From the NCBI GenBank assembly GCA_964057225.1, contig OZ059894.1:6297501-6361500 (forward strand): a stretch of DNA of 64,000 nucleotides, in the 5' to 3' direction. The DNA is from Auanema rhodensis. Lineage: Eukaryota; Nematoda; Chromadorea; Rhabditida; Rhabditidae. Below the pieces are notes generated by a model. That model did not search any database and had not been told where the DNA came from. It saw only the letters and a program-made list of their open reading frames with translations. Shown here piece after piece: positions 41,202 to 52,840 of the stretch. How positions within the stretch are numbered: the stretch's first letter is position 1; each line of letters begins with the position of its first letter. Both the position numbers and the translations under genes were made by a program.

Positions 41202-41971
41202 ATTCTTTCCATCTATCTTTGCCAACCTCATTCACAATGTTATTCCATTCTTCGTTGATATATAACATTTATTATTTTTTCATAAAACTTAATAATATTC
41301 ATATAATCTATGACTATTGATGAAAATTTTCTTTTGCTAACTTTTAGCTGAAATTATTACCTAGAATAACTGTTTTGGAGAAATAACAATATTATATGTA
41401 TGTATACAAGAGATCAAATTGTCATTTCAGTTCTTTTTCAATTTGAATATTTGTTAAATGTTGCAGCAAAGAGATTTGAGAATTGGAAATATGAGAGGAA
41501 TGAAAAAAAATGAGGACAGAATTAAAATATATATATATAAACATACCGAATATGATTCGTAATCAGGATCAGAAAAATACCATACGAGACTTTCGTTATT
41601 AAATGAATTGTTAGCCAGTTCTCTATAAAATACATATATTTAATATTAAATATAAGAATTTATATAATATATTGATATGTAAATCTAGCAGCTTACAGTT
41701 TGTTTTTACAAAGTATACGATGAGGGAAAGAATGTGCTAGACTTGCAAAATGTAAAATAAACTTGCATTTCGTGTTCGTTCTGCAACGAAATGATTTGCT
41801 TCAGATGTTTGAGGTTAGTTGGACGTGTGATGAACTGTAATTGAATTATTGTAAGATGCAAAGAAACATACGTATCAGTGAAAATATCTAATAACATACA
41901 TCTAGTAGTGTATGGTTTGTAAGATCAGACAGATCCATCGTCTTCCAATTCAACTGCTGCTCATTTTCCAT
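27178..41971 (-). CDS. Rhodopsin-like seven-transmembrane receptor, orphan, with altered DRY motif
   Basis: This is a predicted plasma-membrane receptor of about 545 aa in 15 exons (5' to 3'): 41971-41900, 41834-41710, 41622-41547, 31397-31312, 30483-30309, 29256-29099, 29043-28970, 28925-28843, 28484-28321, 28260-28152, 27885-27811, 27759-27624, 27577-27471, 27423-27328, 27279-27178; stop TAA. Phase holds through all exons. The N-tail (about 91 aa) has N-glycosylation sites (NHT, NNS, NNES). TM1 is about 95-119 and TM2 about 128-152 (LDVARG). TM3 ends TMNEFIVITYPLHYRRYFRRR (NEF 204-206 at the DRY position). TM4 has a Trp, TM5 is 261-288, and TM6 has LCPY at the CWxP position. TM7 ends QPLCY (409-413) in place of NPxxY, followed by helix 8 FRMTEFRRLACC. 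ICL3 (289-350) is polar and Asn/Gly-rich; the C-tail is acidic and Ser-rich. No TM3 disulphide cysteine is seen. The ligand is unknown. The core is firm; the three N-terminal exons are less sure. Confidence 0.8.
29880..29975. repeat. (GA)n-rich microsatellite in a receptor intron
   Basis: An imperfect GAGA/GAAA/GCGA run of about 90 bases inside the 1.05-kb intron 29,257-30,308. No exon is seen in the rest of that intron. Confidence 0.8.
31461..31494. repeat. (AG)n microsatellite
   Basis: About 17 AG units immediately 3' of a TATA-rich stretch. Confidence 0.95.
31815..31872. repeat. Compound (AC)n(TA)n microsatellite
   Basis: About nine AC units pass directly into about eighteen TA units, with small interruptions. 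Confidence 0.95.
33299..33341. repeat. (TC)n microsatellite
   Basis: About 20 TC units followed by TTTC repeats. It lies inside the 10-kb receptor intron. Confidence 0.95.
33823..33857. repeat. 10-bp tandem repeat, about 3.4 copies
   Basis: The unit AGTTTTACAA is repeated three times without error plus a partial copy. The period is close to one DNA helical turn. Confidence 0.9.
35712..35796. repeat. (GA)n and (GT)n microsatellites
   Basis: A GAGA/GATA run at about 35,712-35,758 and a GT run at about 35,771-35,795, separated by about 12 bases. Confidence 0.9.
36683..36707. repeat. (GAA)n microsatellite
   Basis: Six to seven GAA units in purine-rich sequence. Confidence 0.85.
37131..37362. 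mobile_element. Foldback/MITE-like element with 34-36 bp terminal inverted repeats
   Basis: The left end (37,131-37,166) and the reverse complement of the right end (37,329-37,362) both start ATGGG and share CATAGCTTTGAGTA and most other bases, about 31 of 34 positions or better. The match stops abruptly at the outer ATGGG/CCCAT. The interior (about 160 bases) is AT-rich and non-coding. No clear target-site duplication is visible. It sits in the 10-kb receptor intron. A non-autonomous DNA transposon is the likeliest reading. Confidence 0.6.
38965..39030. repeat. GATGAT/GCTGAT-rich simple repeat
   Basis: Imperfect GAT and GCT trinucleotides. A second GAT run lies at about 39,534-39,560. No coding frame is supported. 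Confidence 0.75.
41107..41206. repeat. (CT)n microsatellite, about 100 bases
   Basis: Two CT runs separated by a TTATTTTATC interruption. It generates spurious Ser/Leu-rich open frames. Confidence 0.95.
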
Positions 41972-42661
41972 AAAAAATAGTAAAAAGAAGTATAAATAGT
42001 AATAATGAGGACGTTATAGACTCCTATGAGATCGAGAGATGAGATTTGAACTCAGAATATAAGAAAACAGGAAACAAGTGAAGTAGTAGTTCTAAAAACA
42101 TATTAAAATATTAAGCAAACTTTAAAAAAAATTATAACAAAATAAAAGAAAAAAATATTATATTGGAAATTGTCTATATCTGGAAAAGGAAGGTTTTATT
42201 TTATTTTTCTTTGATTTTATTTTATTTTCTGTGGCCATGAGTCAGAAAGCTTCAAAACATGAATAGATATATCTTATGCCTTATGGGATGAAGAATTTGG
42301 AAGATTTGTAACGTCATGATTTTCACATTGCTCAGGTTGATCGTTTGTGTGAACAAATAGAAAATAACTTTTTTGAAAAGTTAGCACCAATGTGCCAGAA
42401 AAGTGTTGAGGGGAAATATGCAGACAGTGTGATTGAAAAAAATCTTTTTCGCATGTTATTAAAAAATTATAACGGCGAATCTCATGAAACAAGTCAAGAA
42501 CATATAGAATAGAATCTTCTCTTTCAATTAAGATGGCAAATAAGATCAGAAGACATAAATGAATATGTTTTCTGGAGAATATAAAATCTGCAAGATCGCT
42601 AGAACGAACTAAGAAAGACTTCGAGATGTGAAGGAAAGATGAAGAGAATAAAGAGAAAAAA

Positions 42662-42663
<2 letters not shown>

Positions 42664-42718
<55 letters not shown>
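42664..42718. repeat. (GA)n microsatellite
   Basis: About 26 nearly perfect GA units. Confidence 0.95.
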
Positions 42719-42721
<3 letters not shown>

Positions 42722-43670
42722 AGCGACATGAATGATCTATACGACATCAGATGAGACAGGACTCTGGCTTCTGAGTTACTGCTCACGGCGACACGGAATA
42801 TGACAACGCTGATGACTTGAGGAGAGAAGTTGCTATCGACTTCTCTAACTATTCTCTTGTTCACATGATTTCATTGTTAATTCAAGTAAATATTCTTCGT
42901 TTTTACTTTAGAAAAACCACAAAAAAAACAATCGGAGAGTACGGAAGAGAAGTCGAAGTTGAACATAAACCTTATAAATGATTATATACATCCATGTTAT
43001 TTATATTTGAAAACTATATAATTCCACGGTTTTTCACATATTCATTCCACGAAAAATATAAATTTTCGTTTATATGTCATTTTTGAATATATTTTTAAAA
43101 AATTTTTGATGTTTAAACTAAAAAAATATAAATATCAGCAAGATCTACATCAATTCCGTCTATATCCCACACTTTCACCTCGTTTTTTCTTTTAGCATAA
43201 CATTTCTCTTTTTCCCTGAACAGCAAAAAAAACTTATATTATCACTTTAAAAATTTTGATGGAAAAATGATCCGTTTATTATGTGTTTATTTAGATTTTA
43301 GATGACATATCTTTATAAATTGTACTAGTTCATAAACAATAAATATCTACATTGATCATCAGAATAAGTGCAAAATTCACTTTTTATTGGTTTTTTCTCT
43401 TATATTATTATTTATTTTACTTGTATAACTTAGAATTGAAGATCTTATATAACATTTTTCACGACTTTCATGAGACCGATGTGAAGATGTCACCACAGAG
43501 ACGTTAGCTTTCACAGCTAGGTTTATTCAAAGAAAAATATAATTTACATTAAACAGAACTGAAAAAACAATTTCCATGATTTAATTTCCAAATGTCAATA
43601 TTCATGCAAGGAAGTTGAGAGTAATATTTGAGTTAAATGAAGAAAATAAGTGAAAAGAGAGATGAAATGT

Positions 43671-43919
<249 letters not shown>

Positions 43920-45403
43920 AATATGGACGAAGGAGGAAGCTATATGCCAGGACGACAAAGAGTAGGATAAATGTGGGAAGGAGGAAGAAAAGCTTAGAAC
44001 ATAAAAATATTAAAAGAACTAAAAGAAAACATTAAATGATTGGAATAAGATATGTATGATGAGCTCAAAGTTCAGAAAAAGTGTTAAAGAACTCCTTGCG
44101 AACATAGAGAACATAAAATTTCAATGGTGTATTTACAAAGTTATTGAAAGAAAGCGAAAAATAATTTCAATTAGTTATACATCAAATAAACTATTCGTGC
44201 ATACTAGCTGTGATGAAAGCATGATGAAAAGAAAATCCCAATACATTTCTTAGATATTACATCTGTATAGATCGCTGCTGCATCAAAACTAAGTCGATTT
44301 CGAAGTGGATGCTTCAGTACTCCTTACATCAACCCTTTATCTAACTTTAGGAATTACATACATATTCATATATCGATATCACAGATAGAAATAGATGAAG
44401 CCACGAACATCTTTCAACATGTTCTCATATTTGAAGAGTTGTAGAAACATTTGGAGAACTGACAAAAATTCCTTTTTTTGCCATTCATTCTTCATTCATA
44501 TGTTTAATGTGTTCAGAATATTTCCTTATATGCTCACTATAGTTGTATAAGAGAATTGTTATGAAACTGTTGGCAAATCGTCTAGCTCATACATATTTTG
44601 AAACATTGAAATTATTCTACCACTTCTATGAAAATTGCTAACGAACATTGAGATTGGGAAAACAATTATTAAAACATACAGAACAGCAAAAAAATTTATT
44701 CACAAGTTGCTGGTCAAACAGCCAAACATCAAATTTATAAAATAGAACCTTAAGGCAATCAGAACAAGTGATATACATGTTGGGAAAATGCAGGCGAAAA
44801 TGCACATCAGTCGTCTAATAGAAACTAAACATAGGCAAGATGATGAGAATTCTCAAAAAAAACGGCCTGAATATTTCACCATATTAGCTAAGATACAATT
44901 AGATATTTAGGCAATGGCATTATATATAGATAAAACATAGAAGAATAGGCAGAATTAGAGTGTTCTTTGAGAACAATTCACTAATGATAACATAAAATAA
45001 AAATATAATAATATATACATAGAGAATTCCATACAAAACATGACAGAAGTATAGCACCCAAGACCAAGACATGTATATATTTCAAGCTATATAAGCTTGA
45101 AATGGATTCCTATGAATACAGTTCGTTCATAAGGCAGACTTGATATTTAAATGCCCATTCCGCGTTGTATGATACTAGAAAGAATTAACAACATGACGAA
45201 ATGATAAGAGAAATGCAAAAGGTGATTGTTAGTTAAGAATAATATTAAAAACTGAGAAGTTAATGTGCAAAATTAGGAAACTGATAACATAATCCAAAAT
45301 GAATCAGTTACAGGAAAAAAAACAAGGAATATAGGGTGAGCATTACGTGAACCTAAAGCATACCGAATATTATCCAACCACGATAAAAATCAAAAGTTAC
45401 CGC

Positions 45404-47194
45404 TTATTGTCGAATTCCATCTACAACCGTGCTTTTAATGTGGTTCCAGAACTTTAAGTAAGAGGACGGGGAGCCCTGCCCATCATCAGAAGAAGTGGAC
45501 GAGGAAGATGAAGATAAATCTCCTGGAACTCCAGATAACACTGTAGTTCGAGAATCTTAAATAAGTTTAATCTACAATTAAGTTTTTATGGAACTGAAAA
45601 AAGCGAACAGCTTTTCAAAATCGAGCTTACCGTTTAAACGATTTCCTAATTGCTCCGTGGCTTCTTCGGCAGATTCTACAGATCCTCTTCTAGGATTTGA
45701 TGTTGGTGAAGGATGATTCAGCGACTGTTGGAGAGCAACAGGCGTTAACCATTCTTGAGGAAGGCACTGAAGAAAAAAAGGAATAAGAAAACAACAAAGT
45801 TACAGCCAATAGAAAAACCTTTTCTAAGAAGGGAATAGATCCACTAATCGTTGCAAGCCTATTAACCCAATTTGGAATATCGGTACCCGTTAAAGTCTAA
45901 ACAAGAACAATAAATAAAAATAACTAAATAACTAATATAAAACCTTAGCTAAAGCAGAGCTGAAATGATTACAATTCCTATTAATCAAATGATATCTAAA
46001 AGTAATTTATAGATTATAGCTTCAAAACAGGTCATGATACCTATCTCCACGATATTCTTTGCCAACAGCCTTGATGAGTTCCCTCACATCAGATATTGTG
46101 AAGTCAGTTTCTCCGATTACAATCGATTCCCTAGAAAGCTGATTATACACGATTAAAAAGCCAAGCACTAACTTGAACTTGAAATTTTCTCCTAATTCTT
46201 CAGCATCTTGAGGAGTATTCTCGAAAATACCGGAAAAATTATAAGGATGACCACCATACGCGTATTCTAAACAATAATTCTTTAGAGAAAAATAAACACA
46301 AACAAAAACTAACCAACTCCATATATCTCAATCCCTGAATGGAATATCCCAAACCCAATGTTTGCAGCGTAATCATTGAGCCAATACTGCAAATTAATAA
46401 ATTAAGTTATTTTGTCATTCAAAAATTGTGGTCTCCCTCAAGAACTAAGTAGTCTAAAAAAGATTTCATACATAAGAGCAAAACAACAGGTATGAGAAAT
46501 TCGTTCCACTTCTAAGCGCTTTGTTCCAGCCATACTAACTGTGAACAGAAGACAAACATTCTGCTTTCATATCGTATATTTCATGAAACGACAAGCAAGC
46601 ACAGTTGTACAAAAGTTCCATTGATGATGAGGCTTTATGTCTATCCACACTATCATAAACACAAATTCTGTATATTGATAGTGTCCTTTTGAAAAATATT
46701 GGCTAAATTCCTGTTCATATAAAAATTATATAGAATTTCTTTGAGGATTTTCAAAATATTCTTCGGAATTCTCGGTTCAAGAAAAGCGTGGCCGTTACAG
46801 CTCTTCCGCTTCCTGACTCAAAACCGGATATAAACCGTTTTCTATTTACCCATTTTCATTTAAAAAAAGTTCTTGTTTGTGCTCCAAATACTGACCGACC
46901 GTCGCGTCCAGTCCAGACGAACAATTAGAAATATGAAAAAAACTGAAGGAAGGAATTGTCAACTACGTCACTTCAGAAAATGATTTGGAACACGTGAACA
47001 AGGACACGGATAGATTTGGAAACAAAATTTCGTAAAAGACCCAGTATTTGAAATAAATAAAATAAGAAAGTGAAAAATATAGTGGTTTCAACAGGCAAAT
47101 AAGGATAAGAATGAAAAAAACTGAATAAATAAATAGGAAATAGCTTATAGCTCACCATATCATATACATTGAGACGAACAACGGCTCGCCCCAT
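45404..47194 (-). CDS. DESI2-like desumoylating isopeptidase (PPPDE thiol peptidase)
   Basis: This is an intracellular cysteine protease of the PPPDE/DeSI family. Family members remove SUMO or ubiquitin from a few substrates. The model has eight exons (5' to 3'): 47194-47156, 46386-46314, 46266-46173, 46130-46041, 45995-45944, 45896-45819, 45766-45631, 45555-45404; 237 aa, stop TAA. The start [13 protein letters not shown] matches the family's V-x-L-N-V-Y-D-M opening. The catalytic His is His29 in [11 protein letters not shown], and the catalytic Cys is Cys107 in [11 protein letters not shown]. Other signatures are [48 protein letters not shown]. These align closely with vertebrate DESI2. Both catalytic residues are present, so it should be active. 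The Ser-rich C-tail (about 70 aa) is longer than in the human protein and ends [17 protein letters not shown]. The frame stays open a little upstream of the ATG, but family comparison supports this start. Confidence 0.93.
46387..47155 (-). other. First intron of the DESI2-like gene
   Basis: The donor ATG|GTGAGC is at 47,155 and the acceptor TTTGCAG is at 46,387. It is a 769-base AT-rich intron without further exons; the other introns of this gene are 42-75 bases. A first intron much longer than the rest is common in nematode genes and may hold regulatory elements. Confidence 0.8.
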
Positions 47195-50100
47195 TCTGTT
47201 CAGTGGCAGTTTACGATTTGTATGTACACCAACCGCCAATTTTAATCTTAAAATATATAAATGAAAGGTCGAACTTTAAGTAAAAAAATCACGTGGAACA
47301 CGAAATATGGTAGAGCATGATAAGGAGGGTTGTGGTACAAAAAAGGTGAGACGGTAAACGAAAGGAAAAGGTTAATATTAGGAATGTGCCGAATAGTAAC
47401 CAAAATAGAACAAAAAAATATTGACAAAATCATGAAGATTCAGCCAAAATATCATAAAACAAATAAAGCTTTTCATGGTCAACACTGTTACACAAAACAT
47501 CACGATATGTACGATAAAAAAACTGTAAAATAGTTAATAAGTCATTCAAATTAATCTATTTAAAGAAAATGCTGTACAAATTTAGGAGATGGATCAAAAT
47601 ATAGCCAACTGTTATCGGAAAGTAATAAGAGATGTGACATGAAAGACGCGACTCGATCAATAACTAGTGAGTGAATAGCTCAACATATATATATACACAT
47701 CAAACAGGAATAGTATTGAACTTGTTTCTGGAAATTGTTTTATAAAAAAATCAATAGAAGAAGAGGGAAGAAAATTTGAAAGAAAGAAATTCTACAAAGA
47801 ACTACACTACTACATAGAGGAAATATGAGTGAGATGTTAAACAGCAAAAAGTTTAGAAATATCCCAACGGGCTCAAACATAAAAAGAAATTAAATCAATC
47901 ATCCCATTGGTTCAAAGGGGAAAAGAGCAAATCGTGGAAAAGGGAGGGAAGAGAAAAAGTTTTGAAAAACGGCAAGACGCAACTTATAAACTATCACAAA
48001 ATGAGCTAGTTTTTTTGTCTCGTGCGGTATACGGTACAGAATTAACAATACTGATAGCATGCTAATGACCACAATGAAAACTAAAAAATAAGTTAATTAC
48101 AAACAATATAAATAAAATTATAAACAAATTCAAGTGTAAAGAAGAAGCGTCCTTTTGCAATGGCAGCTTGTATTGCTTACTGCTCGTTTTAATCCTACGA
48201 AGTATACGTCGCACGTTTGTAAAAAGCATGCATCTTTATCATGGCACATATAGACTATGGGAGGAGAGGAATGAGGCTGACTCATAAATGTCTTCTAAAC
48301 CCTGCTAGTCCCACGCATTTGAACCGTGAACTTAATTTTAGTTGAATTACGAAATTCAACAACATTTTTATAATAGAAGAAGAACATCAATTAGTAAATC
48401 AATAGGTATATAAGAAATATATGATCGCACCCAATATATGAGAGGATCCCAAGCAAGAACCCAACACTTGAAACCGGCATTTCCGCAAGCAAGGGTCGTG
48501 TGTGGTGAAACTAGATTTCCAGTATTATCGACAACTACCTGTTTTTGGGGATGATGATGAAGTAAAATAACAGCGAAACCGGGATGTGTTCGTACAATCT
48601 TACGGATGTTAAAATGAGGCAACTACTCAGTAAGGGCAACAGTAATAGCTGGATTAGGAGTGGTTGGTCTATGAATATTAATAGCTTTTTTTAAATTTTG
48701 TTTAAATATATTAGGAACTATTGAATAGATAGAAGTGTTGCTTTTGGAAGAGAAGAGGGTTAGAAGGGTAAAAGAAAGAAGACTGATATGAAATGCGTGT
48801 TTTTCTTTGAAATAGGAAGGACAAAACGACTGAAGTGAATAAGATGGAAGATGAATATTATTGAGTAAAGAAATAGTATATGCACTCGACTGAATTATTC
48901 TAGTGATGGTATGAAGTATATGTAAGGAAGGACATTTGAAAACCTTTCATGAGAGCAAGGTCAGCAAACAGGTGAAACATGTCATGTGGAGTAGTAGTAT
49001 ACGAAATAGAAAAAGTAGGGAGAACGAAGAAGCAGCAGGAACTGCATCACAAGACACCTGCAAGCTTCACAACATCAAGATAATGGAGATTGAAACAGTT
49101 TCAAGCGGAAAAGAGAAAAGCGTAGATGGATAAAAAATGGATAATGTGTGGGGATTTTCAGTGAATTACTCTGCATTATCTCCTTATTTTCTCTGCATAT
49201 TCTCGGATTAAGGTTATACGTATTGAGAGGATTCTGAAAATGCATTAACGAAATTGAACATTTATAGAGAAAAACATTGAAAAACTTAATTTTGTGAAAA
49301 ACGCTTGATAAAAAGTGAAGTGAATTTATGCCGGAAGAAAAGGTGCAAAGGAAGAAAATTTCGAACAAGGCAAGCTTTCCGATCCTTCCGCAAGGCGTGG
49401 TTTTTAACAATCTTTGGAGAGAAGAGAGACTATCGCAGAACGAATGAACAAACGGTGGAGACAGATCGTCAGGACGATGATCGGAGAGATTGAGAAAGAG
49501 AGAGAGGTTGATGAAAAGGAGCAAGAAGAAGTGTTGAAGTCTTGTGTACAGGCTTTGGTCTTCTACTTTCAAATTCTCTCATGTTTGAGTATGCTCTTAC
49601 AAACTTTTTCGTTTCAGATGTGTTCGTCTCTGAACATCTGGTGAATCAAAAGTGTTTTTTTGAGAAATAGATAGAAAAAGAGAGAAAAAAGAAAAACAAA
49701 AGCTATCAGTTATAAGAAAGCAATTATACTTATTGAAGATTTAGCACTATAATCATTAATTGATCATCAACATATACATTGAGGAACTGCATAGATAGCA
49801 AAGAGAATCAACAGATAAATGAGATATAAAAAGACAAAAAGGAGGAAGCGAGATAGAACGTATTACATAATGCTTGGATGAGAGAAATAGAACAAAAGCG
49901 TAGAAGACATGGCTTCATCATGACGAAACCACAGCCAACGATAGCAGGCGATGGGAAGACCCTGAACAAACAGAAATTAGCAAATCGCAATATTTCAGCC
50001 GTTCTTGACGTGGTTTGATCCAGCTAGTCAAAAACCTTCTTTTTCTGTTCCGGAAATTGGCCAAATATAATATAAAATTTATTCATTATAATAGATGAAA

Positions 50101-51434
50101 TCTTCGAGAAATTTATTTTATAATGAGGTATAATAGAGCTCATCTTTGAAACTTAGTAAAAGGAAAAATACGAGCATCTACTCAAGAAGACAAAAAAAAA
50201 GTTTTTTTCAATAAATTGATGAATGAAGTGAGTAGTCAGGAGAAAAAAAAGTTGTTTGAGAGAAAAACAAGAAAAGTAAAATGAACTAGCCAAAATAAAA
50301 TTAAACTTCTCATCTAAATAAAGAATTTAGTTGTCACTTTTCAAACTCCAAACTTAATTTATCAAGTGCACTTCTTCTATCAATGTCAAAAAAACTAATT
50401 CTTCAATGTGTACATGTATATAAGTTTTCATAATCGGAATAACTGAAAATTTAACAAAATAAAAGAATGAAAGATACTTACAGATAATTAAACTAAAAAT
50501 AGAAACTAATTGAAATCATTATGATTTATCTTTGATTTTCAAGAAAGAAAAAAAAAACAACAGGATAAGATTTATAAATTCGTTCTTTCTACTGCTGTTC
50601 TTTTGAAGAAAATAGATTCTGTGAAATATCATCAGCTGTCTTGAATGAATTTCGGATTCTTCATCATCATCATCAACCTAGCAGCCAGTGGGTGATCACT
50701 TTTTTTGTTGGCATCCTGTGATAAAATAGGAAATAAACTGAATTTTCATCGAATGATATATGTATTTGTGTCTTAAATTCTAAATAATAAATCTGAAATG
50801 ATTATTTCATAATCACAGATGAAGAAACAAAAAAAAAGTTTTCAAAGAGATTTCGTGAGAAGATGTATAACTTCAATATATCTAAGAAAGAAGAGAAGAA
50901 AAATAATAATAAGATCATTAAGTGTCGGAAAATCATCATCTTCTTTCATTAATGAGATCAACAAAACGTTTGTATTAGAATAAGAAATATGATGAGGCAA
51001 ATATTTCAAATAAACTATAATAATAATAAAAAAAAAGTTTGAAATGAAAAATGAATCATACTATTATATATCCATAAAACATAGATTTCGTTAGGATTTC
51101 TTTTTTTATTATTAAAACATCAACATCTCACCGTTATTTCTATTATTGCTCATCATTCATGATATTTTTATAAATAAAAAGAATGATGTTAGGTCTAAAA
51201 AAGCTTACGAAAGTTATAAACTAATCTAATACAGCATGAGAAAAATGGAAATTGTTATAAAAAAAGAATTATTAACATATTATTGTCATCATCATCATCA
51301 TCATTATAGTGTATAAAATCATCTATCATCAATGAAAATCAATCAATCACTCTATCTAAACTACAAAATCCTCATAGTTATTTTGATGATATAGCGATTT
51401 GACTGTTTTCTGAAGCCAAAATAAGTTGAGTAGA
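47195..51434. other. Region between the DESI2-like and cysteine-rich genes
   Basis: The region is A-rich on the + strand. It contains one coding-like but interrupted frame (48,431-48,676, listed separately) and otherwise no exon I can defend. An acceptor-like GTTTGTTCAG on the - strand near 49,965 precedes a GC-richer patch (49,880-49,965) and could be an untranslated 5' exon of the DESI2-like gene. That is only a guess. A run of ATC trinucleotides lies at about 51,285-51,303. Confidence 0.5.
48431..48676 (-). pseudogene. Coding-like fragment with an in-frame TAG, unidentified
   Basis: On the - strand one frame reads IHRPTTPNPAITVALTE, then TAG at 48,625-48,623, and continues LPHFNIRKIVRTHPGF, VVVDNTGNLVSPHTT, CWVLAWDPLIYW. 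Third codon positions favour T and C and the first favour purines, unlike the surrounding A/T-rich DNA, so it looks as if it was once selected as protein. The TAG also forms a possible splice acceptor (TACTGAGTAG) and GG|GTGCG a possible donor. It may therefore be an exon of an unrecognised gene or a decayed gene piece. I do not recognise the family. Confidence 0.35.
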
Positions 51435-52478
51435 ATGCCAAAAAGCTTGCTTCACTCATTTCATTGGTCTATTGTTGTTGTGATTATTCAGATATTTACT
51501 ATAACTACTAAACCTATAAGCTGCTTAGGAACAAAAGAAAGGATCAATCAAGGTTAGTTCATTGATTTCTTCATTTTTTCGTTCAAGTTATTAGTAAATA
51601 AGTATATGTGTAAGATAACAATACAATTCATATTGAACATTCTTCTTGTTAAACAAATCTTTGTTCTAATGAAAAATAAAATATGTTCCTCTTGCTTTCA
51701 GCTATTGAAGCTTGTTGCGAATATTCTTCAGTTAATTGTTGCCAACAAAACCTTAAAAGTTCATTTGGGACAACTCTTTGTGAAGCGGATCAATGGCTAT
51801 CACGTTCGAATTGCATTGAAAATAAACTCCATGGCACAAGTACACAGATCTCTAAACGTAAGTTCATCCAAGATAATGTTGATTTTAGTCTATTTTGTAA
51901 TCAAAATAATATTTTTGGATGGTGAAAATAAGATTATTTTCAACGAATAGTAGTATAATATATACAATATTTGTTTGTATTTGTCATGGAAATATTTATT
52001 TCTTCAGCCTTCTATTGCTGTTCTTTGTTTCCAAAAGCTTCTTGTAGATACAGATGCAATAACTGGCTTCGTAGCATCAGATTACCTCTACAAGTTAGGT
52101 AAGTCATACAATTATCTTGTAATTCTTGACTATTATTCTACATTTACATATTAAAATTATTTAAGATTTGATGAATTAGAAAAGGTTTGTCCATTTATGC
52201 CGGAAGATCGTAATAGAACTATTTCTGATGATATTATTGTTCGTACCGCTCAGAAAGCCTCACAATGCTTTGAAGATTTGGATGACGCTCGTCATGTGTG
52301 TGTCACAGATTGTTTCCAATTTCAAAAACAAGTTTATCCCAAAACTAACTTATTATTTAACTATTTAAATTTTACTCATTGCCCTCAACTTCACTTAAAT
52401 ACTAATTTATCAACAACCTGTTTAGGAGAAGAGTTACAACCTATACTATTTCGTTATGATGATTATGATTTTAATTGA
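51435..52478 (+). CDS. Small secreted cysteine-rich protein, RECK-like repeats
   Basis: Four exons: 51435-51552, 51702-51857, 52008-52098, 52166-52478; 225 aa, stop TGA; phases consistent. A hydrophobic leader (IVVVIIQIFTITT, residues 13-25) suggests secretion. Cysteine pairs follow: ACCEYSSVNCC, then FYCCSLFPKASCRYRC, then a C-F-E-D-L-D-D-A-R-H-V-C-V-T-D-C segment and F-T-H-C. The CC-x(6)-C-x(3)-C spacing followed by a conserved F-x(5)-C resembles the knot repeats in the N-terminal half of RECK, a GPI-anchored protease inhibitor and Wnt co-receptor. Here only one or two such units are present, without Kazal domains or a GPI tail, so a RECK-derived or convergent short protein is meant. N-glycosylation sites NRT, NFT and NLS are visible. 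It lies 200 bases before a satellite array. Confidence 0.7.
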
Positions 52479-52544
52479 GGGTCATCAGAGATTTTAAAAA
52501 ATGTGCTTAAAAAAAAGATTTAATGATTATTTAATTATATTTAT

Positions 52545-52568
52545 TTATTTGTTTGTTTGTTTGTTTAT
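52545..52568. repeat. (TTTG)n microsatellite
   Basis: About five TTTG units, 70 bases after the stop codon of the cysteine-rich gene, probably within its 3' UTR or flank. Confidence 0.85.
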
Positions 52569-52679
52569 GAAACAATTTGATTAGTGTACAGAAAAAAACA
52601 TTTTTTTCCAATGTTCTATAGTGTTTTTATTGTTTTACATAAACTAAAAAAAAACGTGAAAAAATACATTTTTTGTAAA

Positions 52680-52840
52680 CAAATATCTAGGATGGACTCG
52701 GCATAAACCCTTTTTCCAAAATGAGCAGGAGTCCCAGCAAAATTTCGCAGAGAAATTCAGATTTTACACATCTGAATACCTAAGTTATGTATATTATATT
52801 TATATAATGAACTCGGAATGAACCTTTTTTCCACAAGATT
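52680..52840. repeat. Degenerate edge copy of the 200-bp satellite
   Basis: A + orientation fragment (starting AATATCTAGGATGGACTCGG) matches the satellite with many changes and then breaks into TATATTTATATAATG. A second diverged copy of the monomer start follows (ACTCGGAATGAACC). Divergence at the edge and homogeneity inside is typical of tandem arrays. Confidence 0.85.

Larger units (their letters stand above)
31398..41546 (-). other. 10-kb intron of the receptor gene
   Basis: The acceptor TTCTTACAG lies directly before the ATG-containing exon 31,397-31,312. The donor TTCG|GTATGT ends the exon 41,622-41,547. In between I find microsatellites, a foldback element at 37,131-37,362 and AT-rich DNA, but no splice-bounded coding exon on either strand. 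The + strand is A- and purine-rich overall, as expected for the non-template complement of a T-rich minus-strand intron. The join is inferred from reading phase; a separate first exon at 31,397 behind a trans-splice site is the alternative. Confidence 0.55.

Noticed and set aside
42274-42864. 196-codon open frame on - strand
   Set aside because: The middle is a CT-repeat Ser/Leu run and the rest lacks recognisable protein features, splice structure or composition unlike the flanks.
48936-49644. Several 60-165 codon frames on both strands
   Set aside because: Composition is unremarkable, frames overlap on opposite strands, and none is bounded by a consistent set of splice sites.
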